This document shows, one piece after another, positions 24,832 through 35,000 of a DNA stretch of 64,000 nucleotides. The translations under genes were made by a program, and so were the position numbers. Source of the stretch: Stomorhina lunata (Eukaryota > Arthropoda > Insecta > Diptera > Rhiniidae). The notes under the pieces were generated by a model, which saw only the letters and a list, made by a program, of their open reading frames with translations, had not been told where the DNA came from and searched no databases. Location of the stretch: the NCBI GenBank assembly GCA_933228675.1, contig OW121741.1:135340558-135404557 (forward strand), given 5' to 3'. Every line of letters begins with the position of its first letter. Positions within the stretch are counted from its first letter, which is position 1.

Positions 24832-27800
24832 GGCTATCTCGAAAACGGCTCTAACGATTTTGATAAAATTTGGACAGTGGGTATCTTTTTTGATGTATAT
24901 ATGTACTTGACTATAATGGCTCCAATACAAGACATACTCTTAGAAGTCTTCGTTTATCTGAAGATAATGACAGTTAAATGTTAAAAGGTTGCACCTTTCG
25001 GATAAGTTGGTCCCCATTTGACCCTCATCTTATATAAGACCCTATATTTGACAAGATATACACTCAAAGGTCATTTATTTGATCGAAATTGACAAAAACT
25101 TTCATAAATCTGAAGATAATTACAGTTTTATGTAAAGAAAGCTTGCATATTTTGAATAAATTGGTCTACATTTGACCCTATAGCTCCTATATAAGATTTT
25201 GTATTTGACAATAATAGCTCCAATACAAGATATATTCTCATTTAAGCCGGAAATTACAAAAACTGTCGTTAATCTGAAGATAATGGCAGTTATATGCAAA
25301 AAAAAAATTTGCACCTTTTTAATAAATTGGTCTTCATTTAACCCTAGCACATATATAATAGGCTACATTTGACCAAAATAGCTCCATTATAAGATATACT
25401 CCCAAAAGTCATTCATTCGACTCGCAATTTACGAAAACCCTTGACCCATGACCCTCACTCTTATATAAGACCCTTTATTTTGTCGTAATAGCTCCAATAC
25501 AAGATATAAATACTCCCACACAAAAACACAAAAACTGTCTCGAATCTGAAGTTAATGGCAGTTATTGTGAAAAATTTTGCACCTTTTTCAAAATTTGTCT
25601 ACATTTGACCCTAGTACATATTTAATAGACTTCATTTGACCAAAATAGCTCCATTATAAGATATACTCCCAACTCGACTCGCGAAAACTTTCGAAAATCT
25701 GAAGATAATGACAGTTATAAGTTAACAAGTTTGCATCTTTCGGATACATTGGTCTACATTTGACCCTAGCTCCTATATTAGACCTATATTCCGGTCCGCA
25801 TTTGACCAGAATTTTGAAGGGTTGTACATGACAGACTATAATATTTTCCTACTTGTTTTAATTTTTGATTTTTATCTTCAATAGGATACTCAACCTGTGG
25901 GTGCCATGATTATGGCTAAGCATATGGTTGAAACATGTCCGGCCAAGATTGGTAAACCCCATGCATTTAAAGTGGATTCGGGTGAGGGTATACCCATGTA
26001 TGTGGCGGCTGATAATGAGGAATTAGCCGGACGCTGGATAAATGTTTTGAAAAAGTCAGCCAATCAAGACAATGCCTGGCTGGATAAGAGGTAAGTTTTT
26101 AAGAACACAAAATAAAGTAATACAAAGCCAAAATTATTTAAATATTCAGTTTAATAGTTCACGAGTTATCGACATTCCTAATAAAGACAAAAAATATTAA
26201 CAAAATCTTCTTCCTTTTCTAATTAGCGCCCGTAATCTCTACAAACAACCCAGCAGCATAACAAGACCCGATTGTTTTGGCTATTTAATGAAATTAGGCT
26301 CCAAGTGGTGTGGCTGGTCTAAACGCTACTGTGTTTTGAAAGATGCTTGTCTGTATTTCTATCAAGATGGCAATTCAAAATCGGCTTTGGGTAAGTTTTT
26401 ATATATATATTTTAAAGCGATTTTGTAAATATTGTTCTTTTTTTTCATAGGCATGATCTGTTTGCATGGCTATAAAGTTTCGTCAATGTCGGCCGCTGCT
26501 TCGGGTAAAAAGAACTCATTCGAAATTGTACCACCTGAACCAAAACTGAGACATTATTATTTCTACACCGAATCCGAAATGGAAAAAAAGAGGTGTGTTA
26601 TTTTTCATTTAAACTTTTTTTGATAAGATTAGCACAATTTGTATAAAACTGATAAATTAAGATATTTAAAGTTAAAATTTAAAGCGAAAAATTTTCGATG
26701 TGAAATTTATACCACAAATTTTCTATTAAAAATTTTTATATCACAAAATTTCTATATAATAATAGTTTATCGAAAATTTTTTATATAAAAAAATTTTATA
26801 TCAAAAATTTTCTTGTATTGGAAATTTTCTATAGAAATATTTTATATCGAAAATTTTCTATAGAAAAATTTCATATCGAAAATTTTTCTACAGAAAAGTT
26901 TTATATTGAAAATTTTCCATAGAAAAATTTTATATCGAACATTTTCTCTAGAAAAATTTTATATCGAAAATTTTCTCAAGAAAAATTTAAAATCAAAAAT
27001 TTATCTAGAAAAATTTAAAATCAAAAAATCTCTATAGGAAAATTTAAAATCGAAAATTTTTAATAAAAAACTTTTAAATCAAAAATTTTCTACAGAAGAC
27101 TTCAGATCAAAAATTTTCTATAGAAAAATTTAAAACTAAAAATTTTTTTTAGAAAAATAAAAATCCGAAATTTTCACCAGAAAAATTGTTTCTAAAAAAT
27201 TTTTATATTGAAAATATTCTATAGAAACATTTAAAATCGAAAAATTTCTCTAGAAAAGTTTTATACCGAAAATTTTCTATAGAAAAATTTTATACCGAAA
27301 ATTTTCTATAGAAAAATTTTATACCGAAAATTTTCTATAGAAAAATTTTATACCGAAAATTTTCTATAGAAAAATTTTATACCGAAAATTTTCTATAGAA
27401 AAATTTTATACCGAAAATTTTCTATAGAAAAATTTTATACCAAAAATTTTCTATAGAAAAATTTTATACCGAAAATTTTCTATGGAAAAATTTTATACCG
27501 AAAGTTTTCTATAGAAAAATTTTATAGCGAAAATTTTCTATAGAAAAATTTTATACCGAAAATTTTCTATAGAAAAATTTTATACCGAAAATTTTTTACA
27601 GAAAAATTTTATATCAAAAATTTTTTATAAAAAATTTTATACCGAAAATTTTCTATAGAAAAATTTTATACCGAAAATTTTCTATAGAAAAATTTTATAC
27701 CGAAAATTTTCTATAGAAAAATTTTATACCGAAAATTTTCTATAGAAAAATTTTATACCGAAAATTTTCTATAGAAAAATTTTATACCGAAAATTTTCTA

Positions 27801-30631
27801 TAGAAAAATTTTATACCGAAAATTTTCTATAGAAAAATTTTATACCGAAAATTTTCTATAGAAAAATTTTATACCGAAAATTTTCTATAGAAAAATTTTA
27901 TACCGAAAATTTTCTATAGAAAAATTTTATACCGAAAATTTTCTATAGAAAAATTTTATACCGAAAATTTTCTATAGAAAAATTTTATACCGAAAATTTT
28001 CTATAGAAAAATTTTATACCGAAAATTTTCTATAGAAAAATTTTATACCGAAAATTTTCTATAGAAAAATTTTATACCGAAAATTTTCTATAGAAAAATT
28101 TTATACCGAAAATTTTCTATAGAAAAATTTTATACCGAAAATTTTCTATAGAAAAATTTTATACCGAAAATTTTCTATAGAAAAATTTTATACCGAAAAT
28201 TTTCTATAGAAAAATTTTATACCGAAAATTTTCTATAGAAAAATTTTATACCGAAAATTTTCTATAGAAAAATTTTAAATCGAAAATTTTCTATAGAAAA
28301 ATTTTATACCGAAAATTTTATATAAAAAAATTTTATACCAAAAATTTTCTATAGAAAAATTTTATACTGAAAATTTTTTATAGAAAAATTTTATATCGAA
28401 AATTTTCTATAGAAAAATTTTCTATAAAAAATTTTCTATAGAAAAATTTTATATCGAAAATTTTCTATAGAAAAATTTTATATCTAAAAATTTCTATAGA
28501 AAAATTTTCTATAGAAAAATTTTATATCGATAATTTTCTATAGAAAAATTTTATACCGAAAATTTTCTATAGAAAAATTTTATACCGAAAATTTTCTATA
28601 GAAAAATTTTATACCGAAAATTTTCTATAGAAAAATTTTATACCGAAAATTTTCTATAGAAAAATTTTATACCGAAAATTTTCTATAGAAAAATTTTATA
28701 CCGAAAATTTTCTATAGAAAAATTTTATACCGAAAATTTTCTATAGAAAAATTTTATACCGAAAATTTTCTATAGAAAAATTTTATACCGAAAATTTTCT
28801 ATAGAAAAATTTTATACCGAAAATTTTCTATAGAAAAATTTTATACCGAAAATTTTCTATAGAAAAATTTTATACCGAAAATTTTCTATAGAAAAATTTT
28901 ATACCGAAAATTTTCTATAGAAAAATTTTATACCGAAAATTTTCTATAGAAAAATTTTATACCGAAAATTTTCTATAGAAAAATTTTATACCGAAAATTT
29001 TCTATAGAAAAATTTTATACCGAAAATTTTCTATAGAAAAATTTTATATCGAAAATTTTCTATAGAAAAATTTTATACCAAAAATTTTCTATAGAAAAAT
29101 TTTATACCGAAAATTTTCTATAGAAAAATTTTATACCGAAAATTTTCTATAGAAAAATTTTATACCGAAAATTTTCTATAGAAAAATTTTATACCGAAAA
29201 TTTTCTATAGAAAAATTTTATACCGAAAATTTTCTATAGAAAAATTTTATACCGAAAATTTTCTACCAAAAATTTTCTATAGAAAAATTTTATACCGAAA
29301 ATTTTCTATGGAAAAATTTTATGCCGAAAGTTTTCTATAGAAAAATTTTATACCGAAAATTTTCTATAGAAAAATTTTATACCGAAAATTTTCTATAGAA
29401 AAATTTTATACCGAAAATTTTCTATACAAAAATTTTATACCGAAAATTTTCTATAGAAAAATTTTATACCGAAAATTTTCTATAAAAAAATTTTATATAA
29501 AAAATTTTCTCTAAAAAAATTTAAAATCGAAAATTTTCTATAGAAAAATTTAAAATTAAAAAATTTTTATAGAAAAATTTGATATCGGAAAGTTTCTATA
29601 GAAAATTTTATATCGAAAATTTTCTCTAGAAAAATTTTATACCGAAAATTTTTTATAGAAAAATTTTATATCTTAAAGTTTCTATAGAATAATTTTATCG
29701 AAAACTTTTAGAAAATTTTATATCAAAAGTATCCGTTAGAAAAATTCTATTTTACAAATTTTCTGAAGAAAAAATTTTATATAGAAAAAATTTATATCGA
29801 AAATTTTTTATAGAAAGGTTTACACTGAAATTTTTTTATAGAAAAATTTTACACTGAAATTTTTTTATAGAAACATTTTACACCGAAATTTTCTTTAGAA
29901 AAATTTTACACCGAAATTTTCTTTAGAAAAATTTTACACCGAAAATTTTCTATAGAAAAATTTTATACTGAAACTTTTCTATAGACAAATTTTACACCGA
30001 AAATTTTCTATAGAAAAATTTTACACCGAAAATTTTCTATAGAAAAATTTTACACCGAAAATTTTCTATAGAAAAATTTTACACCGAAAATTTTTTATAA
30101 AAAAATTTTACACTAAACTTTTCTATAGAAAAATTTTACACCGAAACGTTTCTATAGAAAAATTTTACACCGAAAATTTTCCATAGAAAAATTTTTGACC
30201 GAAAATTTTCTATAGCAAAATTTTATACCGAAAATTTTCTATAGAAATATTTTGTACTGAAAATTTTCTATAGAAAATTTTATATTAAAAATTTTTTATA
30301 GAAAAATTTAATACCGAAAATTTTTTATAGAACAATTTTATACCGAAAATTTTCTTTATAAAAATTTTATACCGAAAGTTTTTTATACAAAATTTTTTTA
30401 CCGAAAATTTTTTATACAAACATTTTATATCGAAAATTTTCGATACAAAAATTTTTTACCGAAAATTTTCTATAAAAAACTTTATATCGAAAATTTGATC
30501 AATAAAAATTAAAACCGAAATGTTTCTATGAAAAAATTTTATATCAAAAATTTTAAATAATATTTGCTCCCTTTTTCAGATGGATATCCGCTCTTGAATA
30601 CTCGATAGATCGTTGGATCAAATCCGGGTAA
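10100..30631 (+). CDS. Large PDZ and tandem PH domain scaffold-like protein, 13 exons (5' end possibly incomplete)
   Basis: I joined exons 10100-10284, 10341-10738, 15611-15685, 15754-17838, 17898-18106, 18655-19922, 22833-23028, 23210-23344, 24221-24633, 25885-26090, 26227-26390, 26451-26592 and 30580-30631. All junctions are GT/AG and all phases agree, which is strong evidence for one gene. From the ATG at 10120 the product is about 1835 residues. The first exon begins in mid-codon after a good acceptor, so a further upstream exon may exist. Residues 1-1400 are Ser/Thr/Pro/Gln-rich with no recognised fold. A PDZ domain lies at about 1514-1590, PH1 at 1605-1705 and PH2 at 1732-1827, and the protein ends soon after. 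PDZ domains bind C-terminal peptides and PH domains bind phosphoinositides or proteins, so a cortical scaffold is inferred. The second PH recalls those of CNK/IPCEF1-type proteins, but no SAM or CRIC domain is seen. No catalytic domain is visible. The orthologue is not identified. Confidence 0.9.
10341..10738 (+). CDS. Exon 2 (polyglutamine-containing, disordered)
   Basis: A 56-bp intron precedes it, with acceptor TTCATTTCAG. It encodes about residues 56-187. It has a basic, Cys-containing stretch (FFGCLSRR), many Tyr residues and an interrupted glutamine run near 10660-10697. The donor is GG|GTAAGT with a codon split 2+1. Together with exon 1 it forms an N-terminal tail without a recognisable domain. 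Confidence 0.87.
10770..11110 (-). mobile_element. LINE reverse-transcriptase C-terminal fragment (intron 2)
   Basis: The minus strand encodes, in two frames, [20 protein letters not shown] and [20 protein letters not shown], then [16 protein letters not shown]. These are the standard YLG...RI..A...L..IW and VK..L.YG.ETW blocks of RTE/Jockey-like LINE polyproteins. Frame breaks show it is dead. Confidence 0.8.
11200..15100. repeat. Minisatellite array 2, 28-bp unit (intron 2)
   Basis: About 139 units of a 28-bp repeat: GAAATTTTTCTTATA followed by GAAAAATTTTGAT. The middle is nearly uniform and both edges are degenerate. Marker variants recur at offsets that are multiples of 28, showing segmental duplication inside the array. 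Confidence 0.97.
15095..15200 (-). mobile_element. tRNA-derived SINE, family 2, copy 1
   Basis: The minus strand carries the B box GGGTTCGAGCCC (15119-15130) followed by GACAACATCTATTTCTA, matching the other family-2 copies. It joins directly onto minisatellite array 2. Confidence 0.6.
15611..15685 (+). CDS. Exon 3 (75-bp small exon)
   Basis: It lies 4.87 kb downstream of exon 2, beyond a LINE fragment and a large minisatellite. The acceptor is TTATTCATAG and the donor is AG|GTTATA. The reading frame is open in the required phase (1 + 72 + 2 bases) and encodes a Gly/Pro/His-containing peptide. It is a multiple of three, so it could be skipped without breaking frame. Confidence 0.75.
15748..15753 (+). 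promoter_or_regulatory. NAGNAG tandem splice acceptor before exon 4
   Basis: The sequence TAGCAG gives two AG acceptors three bases apart. Both keep the frame: the first yields Ser-Arg-Thr-Lys, the second Arg-Thr-Lys. The two products would differ by a single serine next to the KHVSF motif. Confidence 0.6.
15754..17838 (+). CDS. Exon 4 (2.1-kb central disordered exon)
   Basis: It encodes about residues 214-907. Starting at the second AG of a TAGCAG acceptor, it opens with Arg-Thr-Lys-His-Val-Ser-Phe; using the first AG would add one serine. Visible features are a His/Met-rich stretch (around 15990-16050), several Pro-rich patches, acidic Asp/Glu runs, repeated phospho-site-like Arg-Arg-x-Ser motifs, and a PVYENI tyrosine motif near 17227. 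No domain is recognised. The donor is AAG|GTGGGA. Third codon positions change freely and the frame is open for more than 2 kb in DNA of about 70% AT. Confidence 0.93.
17898..18106 (+). CDS. Exon 5 (Thr-rich; can run on to a stop at 18151)
   Basis: A 59-bp intron precedes it. It encodes about residues 909-977 and ends in a threonine/serine run. The donor I use is CCAG|GTTTGA, joining in phase to exon 6. If that weak donor is not used, translation continues 15 codons to a TAA at 18151-18153, giving a shorter protein of about 990 residues without PDZ or PH domains. Confidence 0.82.
18154..18654 (+). other. Unassigned 500 bp between exons 5 and 6 (intron, or 3' UTR of the short form)
   Basis: No open frame or repeat is seen. 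If exon 5 is read through, this is 3' UTR, although I see no canonical AATAAA in it. Otherwise it is intron. Confidence 0.5.
18655..19922 (+). CDS. Exon 6 (Ser/Lys-rich disordered region)
   Basis: The acceptor is TATATAG and the donor is AAG|GTAAGA. It encodes about residues 979-1400. The segment is rich in Ser, Lys, Arg and Glu, with a strongly basic Lys/Arg patch around 19255-19330. Two Cys-x2-Cys-like residues (HCSHCGK, near 19672) are too isolated to call a zinc finger. The ATG at 18675 has a fair fly start context (TCAAATGG) and could begin an alternative product. Confidence 0.9.
20030..20800 (+). mobile_element. LINE reverse-transcriptase fragment (intron 6)
   Basis: The frame from about 20085 reads [20 protein letters not shown], then [15 protein letters not shown], then [12 protein letters not shown]. 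The last holds the FADD active site of non-LTR reverse transcriptases. The expected PQGSVLSP-type block between SG and [11 protein letters not shown] is deleted. Later frames (CFGFLMWCK; then [19 protein letters not shown]) are shifted. Jockey-like by appearance. Confidence 0.82.
21140..21935. repeat. Minisatellite array 3, 30-bp unit (intron 6)
   Basis: Unit TTTTCTATAGAAAAATTTTT plus GATAAAAAAA, exactly 30 bp, cleanest from 21770 to 21930. A non-repeat gap lies near 21505-21600. Confidence 0.95.
22491..22750 (+). mobile_element. tRNA-derived SINE, family 1, copy 3 (intron 6)
   Basis: Head CCGCCGTGGTATAACAGG with A box at 22502-22513 and B box GTTCGATCCC at 22547-22556, the spacing of a tRNA gene. 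The tRNA-unrelated body is shared with copies 1 and 2, and the 3' tail is TATG repeats at about 22737-22749. Confidence 0.82.
22833..23028 (+). CDS. Exon 7 (linker)
   Basis: It follows a 2.9-kb intron filled with LINE, minisatellite and SINE sequence. The acceptor is TTTTCTAG and the donor is TAG|GTTTGT. It encodes about residues 1401-1465, including a Tyr/His-containing segment ([14 protein letters not shown]) and a Trp. It enters in phase 0 and leaves in phase 1. Confidence 0.85.
23210..23344 (+). CDS. Exon 8 (basic helical segment before the PDZ)
   Basis: The acceptor is TTTTTATGCAG and the donor is CG|GTAAGC. It encodes about residues 1467-1510, with a helix-prone basic stretch ([20 protein letters not shown]) directly before the PDZ domain. 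This may be a short coiled or amphipathic helix; that is inference from composition. Confidence 0.85.
23490..23890 (+). promoter_or_regulatory. Candidate internal promoter and alternative first exon upstream of the PDZ exon
   Basis: Inside the intron between exons 8 and 9 there is a GAGA-rich block (about 23485-23530), typical of GAGA-factor sites in fly promoters, followed by A-rich leader-like DNA. An ATG at 23884, with AAAA before it, is followed after seven bases by GTGCGTAAGTG. A GTGCGT donor at 23891 would join in phase to exon 9, giving Met-Leu-Gly then the PDZ domain. The better donor GTAAGT at 23895 would be out of frame. This is inference only. Confidence 0.3.
24221..24633 (+). CDS. 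Exon 9 (PDZ domain and first half of PH1)
   Basis: It encodes about residues 1512-1648. The PDZ carboxylate-binding loop is GEFGFRIHG (1523-1531). The [10 protein letters not shown] strand is typical of PDZ folds, and a His at about 1570 at the start of helix B suggests class I ligands (S/T-x-hydrophobic C-termini). PH1 starts near 1605 with the usual SGYLWRQ...WVQRWFVLR pattern. The donor GAG|GTGAGT cuts PH1 between beta strands. Confidence 0.95.
24781..24829. repeat. (TA)n microsatellite
   Basis: About 24 uninterrupted TA repeats in intron 9. Confidence 0.97.
24950..25858 (+). mobile_element. DINE/Helentron-like element, copy C, with internal repeats (intron 9)
   Basis: Multiple imperfect repeats of about 190-200 bp carry TCTGAAGATAATGACAGTTA, GGTCTACATTTGACCCTAGC and CCAAAATAGCTCCATTATAA motifs. 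It ends TGACAGACTATAATATTTTC CTACTTGTTTT. It occupies most of the intron splitting PH1. Confidence 0.55.
25885..26090 (+). CDS. Exon 10 (second half of PH1)
   Basis: It encodes about residues 1649-1716 and completes PH1, ending in the C-terminal helix with its invariant-type Trp ([10 protein letters not shown]). The acceptor is TTCAATAG and the donor is AG|GTAAGT with a codon split 2+1. Confidence 0.94.
26227..26390 (+). CDS. Exon 11 (start of PH2)
   Basis: It encodes about residues 1718-1771. PH2 begins with [20 protein letters not shown] and continues through LYFYQDGN, the classical first four strands. Basic residues in the first loop could contact phosphoinositide head groups. The donor is GG|GTAAGT. 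Confidence 0.94.
26451..26592 (+). CDS. Exon 12 (middle of PH2)
   Basis: A 60-bp intron precedes it. It encodes about residues 1773-1818, up to the helix start (ESEMEKKR). The donor is AG|GTGTGT. Without splicing the frame runs only 10 further codons to a stop, so the 4-kb minisatellite-filled intron that follows must be removed to complete PH2. Confidence 0.9.
26690..30565. repeat. Minisatellite array 4, 29-bp unit (last intron)
   Basis: About 130 units of GAAAATTTTCTATA followed by GAAAAATTTTATACC. The centre (27260-29480) is almost invariant; the first and last 500-1000 bp are degraded. The array fills nearly all of the 3987-bp intron that splits the final PH domain. Confidence 0.97.
30580..30631 (+). 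CDS. Exon 13 (C-terminal helix of PH2 and stop)
   Basis: The acceptor follows a pyrimidine tract (CTCCCTTTTTTCAG). The first full codon is the conserved Trp of the PH helix (W1820), followed by [15 protein letters not shown] and TAA at 30629-30631. The match of frame and of the PH helix across a 3987-bp intron is what identifies this tiny exon. Confidence 0.88.
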
Positions 30632-32080
30632 CTAAGGTTGAAAACTATTAAATCCTTACACAACTCTAAAAAGAAACGACGTAGTTTTAGTTATTTTATG
30701 GAATAGTTTAGAAACTAATACACACAAAAAAACACTTCCACACGCCCACACCATCACACAACTTGTTATGGTAGAGTATCTCCTAAACCAAGGAACCGGA
30801 AACCAAAAAGCACTTATTAGATGGTTGATTTATTGTTCACTTACAAATAAGTAGAGATCAAAACCAAAAAAGAAACATATGCCAAATATTTTACAAATCT
30901 TACAAAAAAAAAAAATGGAACCATTTAGGTCTAACAAAACAAATACAAATTAAATTTAAAAAAGTTATGATAAAAAATTTAATTTTAGAGACAACAAATA
31001 TTTGCAGTTCAAAACCTAGAAAAAAAAACTGAAATAAAACCAACAAGTTCTACATTTAGCACCAAAAATAAAAAAGATCTTCAACTGAATTAAAGTGGAT
31101 ACAAGAAAAAAACAAATAGAAGAAAGAAATAAGATTTGAAATCAACAAAAATTCATAAATCATAAAAAAGCAAAAAAAAAAAAACGATTAAAAAAGAAAC
31201 TAACATTAAATACAGTCCGGTAAACTTTAATAAACCCAACCAAAACAACTTTACAAAGTTACTTTATTCAGAAATAGGCCGGAGAAAATGGGTATAAAAA
31301 CTCTAGAAGAAAAACTCGTGGAGCGAAAAATGTTCATAGTTAATCGAATTAATTGACTGCAATTTTCTCCAACCGATTTCCTCATATAGTCACTTCACTA
31401 AAACTTTTTGGTTGGATATACTCAAGTGAATCGGACTGTATTTGAATTAAAAACCAAAACAAATGTATATGTGTATTTAATATTAAACAACAACAACAAA
31501 AATTAGATTATAATATTTAACAACAACAAAATTCATAAAAAGAGGAAAATTATTAAAATTTATTTGTATTTTATAATAAATCTTTGTTATTGTCTTTATT
31601 TTTATTGACTTAAGGAGGAAATTTGAAAAATTCTCTTATGATTAAAAAAACGTTAAGCCAAATGTAGAATTTTTTGCTTAAAAAATATTTAGTTTTTTAT
31701 ATACATAAACAAATACAAAAGTTGTATAAATTTATTTTGTTAATTTTATATATGAAAATTATTTATATACAATTTCCAAGAGATAAAATGTTTTTTTGTA
31801 GTTTTTTTTTTTTGCTATTATTGTTAAATGTTCAAATATTTATTTACTCAATTTTATTTAATTATTTGTTAAAGTTTTTTATTGACTCTTTTATTTAATT
31901 TTGTTTATATATTTTATTAGAAACTGAAAATGGAAAAAAGTTATAATTATTTTTGTTTATAATAAACAGAAGTTATAAAAACAAATTCTATAATGTTTTT
32001 TATTATCTTAGATTTTAAACCCAACAAGAATTATTTACAATTTTTAAGGCCTTGGAAATTTTCTGGAGAACAAAATGTAC
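30632..32080 (+). other. Probable 3' UTR and downstream flank
   Basis: A-rich, non-coding DNA follows the stop codon. Possible polyadenylation signals include AATAAA near 31575 and 31960, and A-rich variants near 31033 and 31067. Which one is used cannot be told from the sequence. The next minisatellite starts at about 32085. Confidence 0.55.
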
Positions 32081-32084
32081 AAGT

Positions 32085-35000
32085 ATTCCAAAATATTTTA
32101 ATAAAAATTTTGATAAAATTTCTCTTATAGAAATATTTTGATGAAATTTTTCTTATAGAAAAATTTTGATGAAATTTTTCTTATAGAAAAATGTTAATGA
32201 AATTTTTCTTATATAAAAATTTTGATGAAATTTTTTTTATAGAAAAATTTTGATGAAATTTTTCTTATAGAAAAATTTTGGTGAAATTTTTCTTATAGAA
32301 AAATTTTGGTGAAATTTTCCTTATAGGAAAATTTTGACAAATTCTTCTCATAAAAAAATTTTGATAAAAGTTTTCTTAAAGAAAAATTTTGAAGAAATGT
32401 TTCATATAGAAAAATTTTGATGAAATGTTTCATATAGAAAAATTTTGATTAAATTTTTCTTATAAAAAAATTTTGGTGAAATTTTTTTTATAGAAAAATT
32501 TTGATGAAATTTTTCTTATAGAAAAATTTTGGTGAAATTTTTCTTATAGAAATATTATGATGAAATTTTTCTTATAGAAAAATTTTGATGAAATTTTTCT
32601 TATAGAAAAATTTTGATGAAATTTTTCTTATAGAAAAATTTTGATGAAATTTTTCTTATAGAAAAATTTTGGTGAAATTTTTCTTATAGAAATATTATGA
32701 TGAAATTTTTCTTATAGAAAAATTTTGATGAAATTTTTCTTATAGAAAAATTTTGATGAAATTTTTCTTATAGAAAAATTTTGGTGAAATTTTTCTTATA
32801 GAAATATTATGATGAAATTTTTCTTATAGAAAAATTTTGATGAAATTTTTCTTATAGAAAAATTTTGATGAAATTTTTCTTATAGAAAAATTTTGACAAA
32901 TTCTTCTCATAAAAAAATTTTGATAAAATTTTTCTTAAAGAAAAATTTTGATGAAATGTTTCATATAGAAAAATTTTGATTAAATTTTTCTTATAGAAAA
33001 ATTTTGATGAAATTTTTCCAATAGAAATATTTTGATGAAATTTGTCTTATAAAAAATTTTGATGAAATATTTCTTATAAACAAAAAAATTTTAATGAAAT
33101 TTTTCTTATACAAAAATGTTGGTAAAATTTTTCTAGTACAAAGATTTTGATGAAATTTTTCTTATAAAAAAATTTTAATAAAATTTTTCTTTTACAAAAA
33201 TTTTGATGAAATTTTTCTTATAGAATATTTTTGATGAAATTTTTCTTATAGAAAAATTTTGGCGAAATTTTTCATATAAAAAAATTTGATGAAATTTTTC
33301 TTATAGAAAAATTTTGGTGAAATATTTCTTATAGAAATATTTTGATGAAATTTTTCTTATAGAAATATTTTCATGAAATTTTTCTTATAAAGAAAATTTT
33401 AATGAAATTTTTCTTGTACAAAAATTTTGATGAAATTTTTCTTATAAAAAAATCTTGATCAAATCCTCTTATACAAAAATTTTGATGAAATATTTCTTAT
33501 AAAAAAAAATTTTAATGAAATTTTTCTTATACAAAAATTTTGATGAAATTTTTTTTATAAAAATAAATTTGACAAAATTTTTCTTATACAAAAATTTCGA
33601 TGGAACATTTCTTATACAAAATGTTGATGAAATTTTTCTTATAAAAAAATTTTGATAAAATAACTTTTCAATTAATTCTAAAAGTTCGAATAATTAATTC
33701 CCAAAAAATTTTTCTTATAAAAAAATTTTTACGAAAATTTTGATGAGATTTTTCTTATACAAAAATTTTGATGTACTTTTTCTTATACAAAAATTTTGGT
33801 AAAATTTTTTTACTTACAAAAATTTGGTGAAATTTTTCTTATACAAAAATGTCGATGAAATTATTCTTATACAAAACTTTCAATGAAATTTTTCTTATAA
33901 AAAAATTTTGATGACATTTTTTTCCTACAAAAATTTTAAAGAAGTTTTTTCATAAAAAAATATTGATAAAATTTTTGTTATACAAAAATTTTTATGAAAT
34001 TTTTCTTATACAAAAATTTTGATGAAATTTTTCTTATACAAAAATTTTGAAGAAATTTCTTTATAAAAAAATTTGAATGGAAATTTTGATAAAATTTTTC
34101 TTACACAAAAATTTTGATACAATTTTTCTTATACAAGAATTTTGGTAAAATTTTTAAACTATAAGAATTTTGATGCAATTTTTCTTACAAAAATTTTGGT
34201 GAAATTTTTCTTATACAAAAATTTTGATGAAATTTTTCTTATACAAAAATTTTAATGAAGTTTTTCTTATAAAATAATTTTGATGAAATTTTTCTTGTAC
34301 AAAAATTTTGATGAAATTTTTTTATACAAAAATTTTGATGAAATTTTTCTTATACAAAAATTTTGATGAAATTTTCTTTATAAAAAAATGTTGATGAAAT
34401 TTTTTATACAAAAATTTTGATGAAATTTTTCCTATACAAAAATTTTGGTAAAATTTTTCCTATACAAAAATTTTGGTAAAATTTTTCGACTACAAAAATT
34501 TTGATGAAATTTTTCTTATAAAAAATTTTAATAAAATATTTCTTATACAAAAAATTTGATACAATTTTTCTTATATAAAAATTTTGATGAAACTACTTTT
34601 ATACAAAAATTTTAATGAAATTTTTCTTATAAAAAAAATGTTGATGAAATTTTTCTTATAAAAAGTTTGATGAAATTTTTCTTATACAAAAATTTTTATG
34701 AAATTATTCTTATAAAAAAATTATAATGAAATTTTTCTTATAAAAAAATTTTGATGCAATTTTTATCAAATTTTTCTTATAGAAAAATTTAGATGAAATT
34801 TTTATCAAATTTTTCTTATAAAAAAATTTTGATGAAATTTTGCCTATACAAAAATTTTGGTTAAATTTTTCCTATACAAAAATTTTGGTCAAATTTTTCT
34901 CATACAAAAATGTTGATGAAATTTTTTTTATGCAAAAATTTTGATGAAATTTTTCTTATGCAAAAATTTAAATGATTTATTTTTTACAGAAAAATTTTGA

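Noticed and set aside
24727..24984. Open frame with a long Tyr-Ile run, on both strands
   Set aside because: It is only the translation of the (TA)n microsatellite in intron 9.
26690..30565. CRISPR array
   Set aside because: The arrays have short uniform linkers instead of unique spacers, no cas genes, and the DNA is eukaryotic.
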